From NCBI GenBank assembly GCA_000381565.1, contig KB906725.1, positions 1,939,731 through 2,003,730 of the forward strand: a DNA stretch of 64,000 bases, given 5' to 3'. Of this stretch, positions 63,812 through 64,000 are shown piece after piece (position 1 is the stretch's first letter; every line of letters starts with the position of its first letter). The translations under genes and the position numbers were made by a program. The DNA is from Oxalobacteraceae bacterium AB_14. Lineage in GTDB: Bacteria; Pseudomonadota; Gammaproteobacteria; Burkholderiales; Burkholderiaceae_D. Under the pieces are notes generated by a model. The model worked only from the letters and a program-made list of their open reading frames with translations. It did no database searches and was not told the DNA's origin.

Positions 63812-64000
63812 ATGCAAATCGTTAAAACCGCAATCGCAGCAGCCCTGGCAACCCTGGCCTTCTCGGCATCGGCGATGACCCCGATCCAGGACGCGGAACT
63901 GAGCACCGTCAGCGGCCAGGACGGCGTGTCGATCGCCGCCAACCTGAACATCAAGATTGACTCCTTCGTCTACACCGACACCGACGCGCTCGACGCCAAC
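63812..64000 (+). CDS. FilA/DUF6160-like exported surface protein (3' end outside window)
   Basis: The first 63 residues only. GGAGA lies upstream of the ATG. Signal peptide MQIVKTAIAAALATLAFSAS-A, then MTPIQDAELSTVSGQDGVSI, the typical start of DUF6160 proteins, called FilA in the Acinetobacter putative pilus cluster. The following strand NLNIKIDSFVYTDTDALDAN is beta-rich. The ELSTVSGQDG motif (29-38) resembles a double-glycine leader end (E-L-x-x-V-x-G-G), which is notable beside a C39-like peptidase gene. Function unknown. Confidence 0.75.
   Translation, partial: MQIVKTAIAAALATLAFSASAMTPIQDAELSTVSGQDGVSIAANLNIKIDSFVYTDTDALDAN

Overview
The window looks like a chromosome segment of a high-GC betaproteobacterium of the Oxalobacteraceae (Massilia/Duganella/Telluria type). 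The evidence is strong GC bias at third codon positions, a PEP-CTERM protein, DUF3422, many TonB-dependent receptors, and protein sequences that read like that group. This placement is inference; no rRNA or tRNA gene is present to confirm it.

Layout. 1-4600: the end of a phospholipase C with two carbohydrate/lipid-binding-like repeats, a chemotaxis transducer, a small unknown gene and an MFS exporter. 4700-30100: one coherent xyloglucan/xylose island, all on the plus strand. It holds a secreted SGNH-esterase/GH74 xyloglucanase fusion, an AraC-type XylR, a fused XylX-XylB enzyme, D-xylonate dehydratase XylD, the XylFGH xylose ABC importer, a TonB-dependent receptor, and exo-enzymes GH35, GH31, GH95 and GH2. 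Read together: GH74 cuts the xyloglucan backbone and the esterase domain may remove acetyl groups. The receptor imports oligosaccharides, and fucose, galactose and xylose are then removed. Xylose crosses the inner membrane through XylFGH and enters the oxidative (Weimberg) pathway. A 46-bp promoter element is shared by the three transcription starts of the island (4623, 9510, 17289) and probably binds XylR.

30100-32920: an Old Yellow Enzyme-type gene cut in two by an IS630-family insertion with a TA duplication. Beside it are a divergent MerR regulator and a textbook 19-bp-spaced MerR promoter. 32900-40000: M23 peptidase, acetamidase, PEP-CTERM protein, two alpha/beta hydrolases, a secreted protein of unknown function and a DUF3422 protein. 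40200-46330: an orphan substrate-binding lipoprotein and TonB receptor, facing a YfiR plus CHASE8-like histidine kinase pair. 46330-57400: housekeeping and metabolic genes, among them D-lactate dehydrogenase, DinB, NDH-2-like, a HAD protein lacking its nucleophile, LysR, CYTH-CHAD, GluQRS and M28 peptidase.

57447-64000: a minus-strand cluster resembling the poorly characterised fil 'putative pilus' cluster of Acinetobacter. It comprises a C39-like peptidase preceded by a 45-codon leader ORF, two outer-membrane barrel proteins, a DUF2059 protein, an AraC regulator and a protein with two MshEN-like (c-di-GMP-binding type) motifs. A FilA/DUF6160-like surface protein diverges from it and is cut by the window end. 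The two most interesting systems are the rewired xyloglucan-to-Weimberg island and this fil-like cluster.

Four 76-80 bp palindromic repeat pairs (REP/BIME-like, ATTCCC-N8-GGGAAT arms) are scattered in intergenic spaces. No CRISPR array, tRNA, rRNA or prophage was seen.
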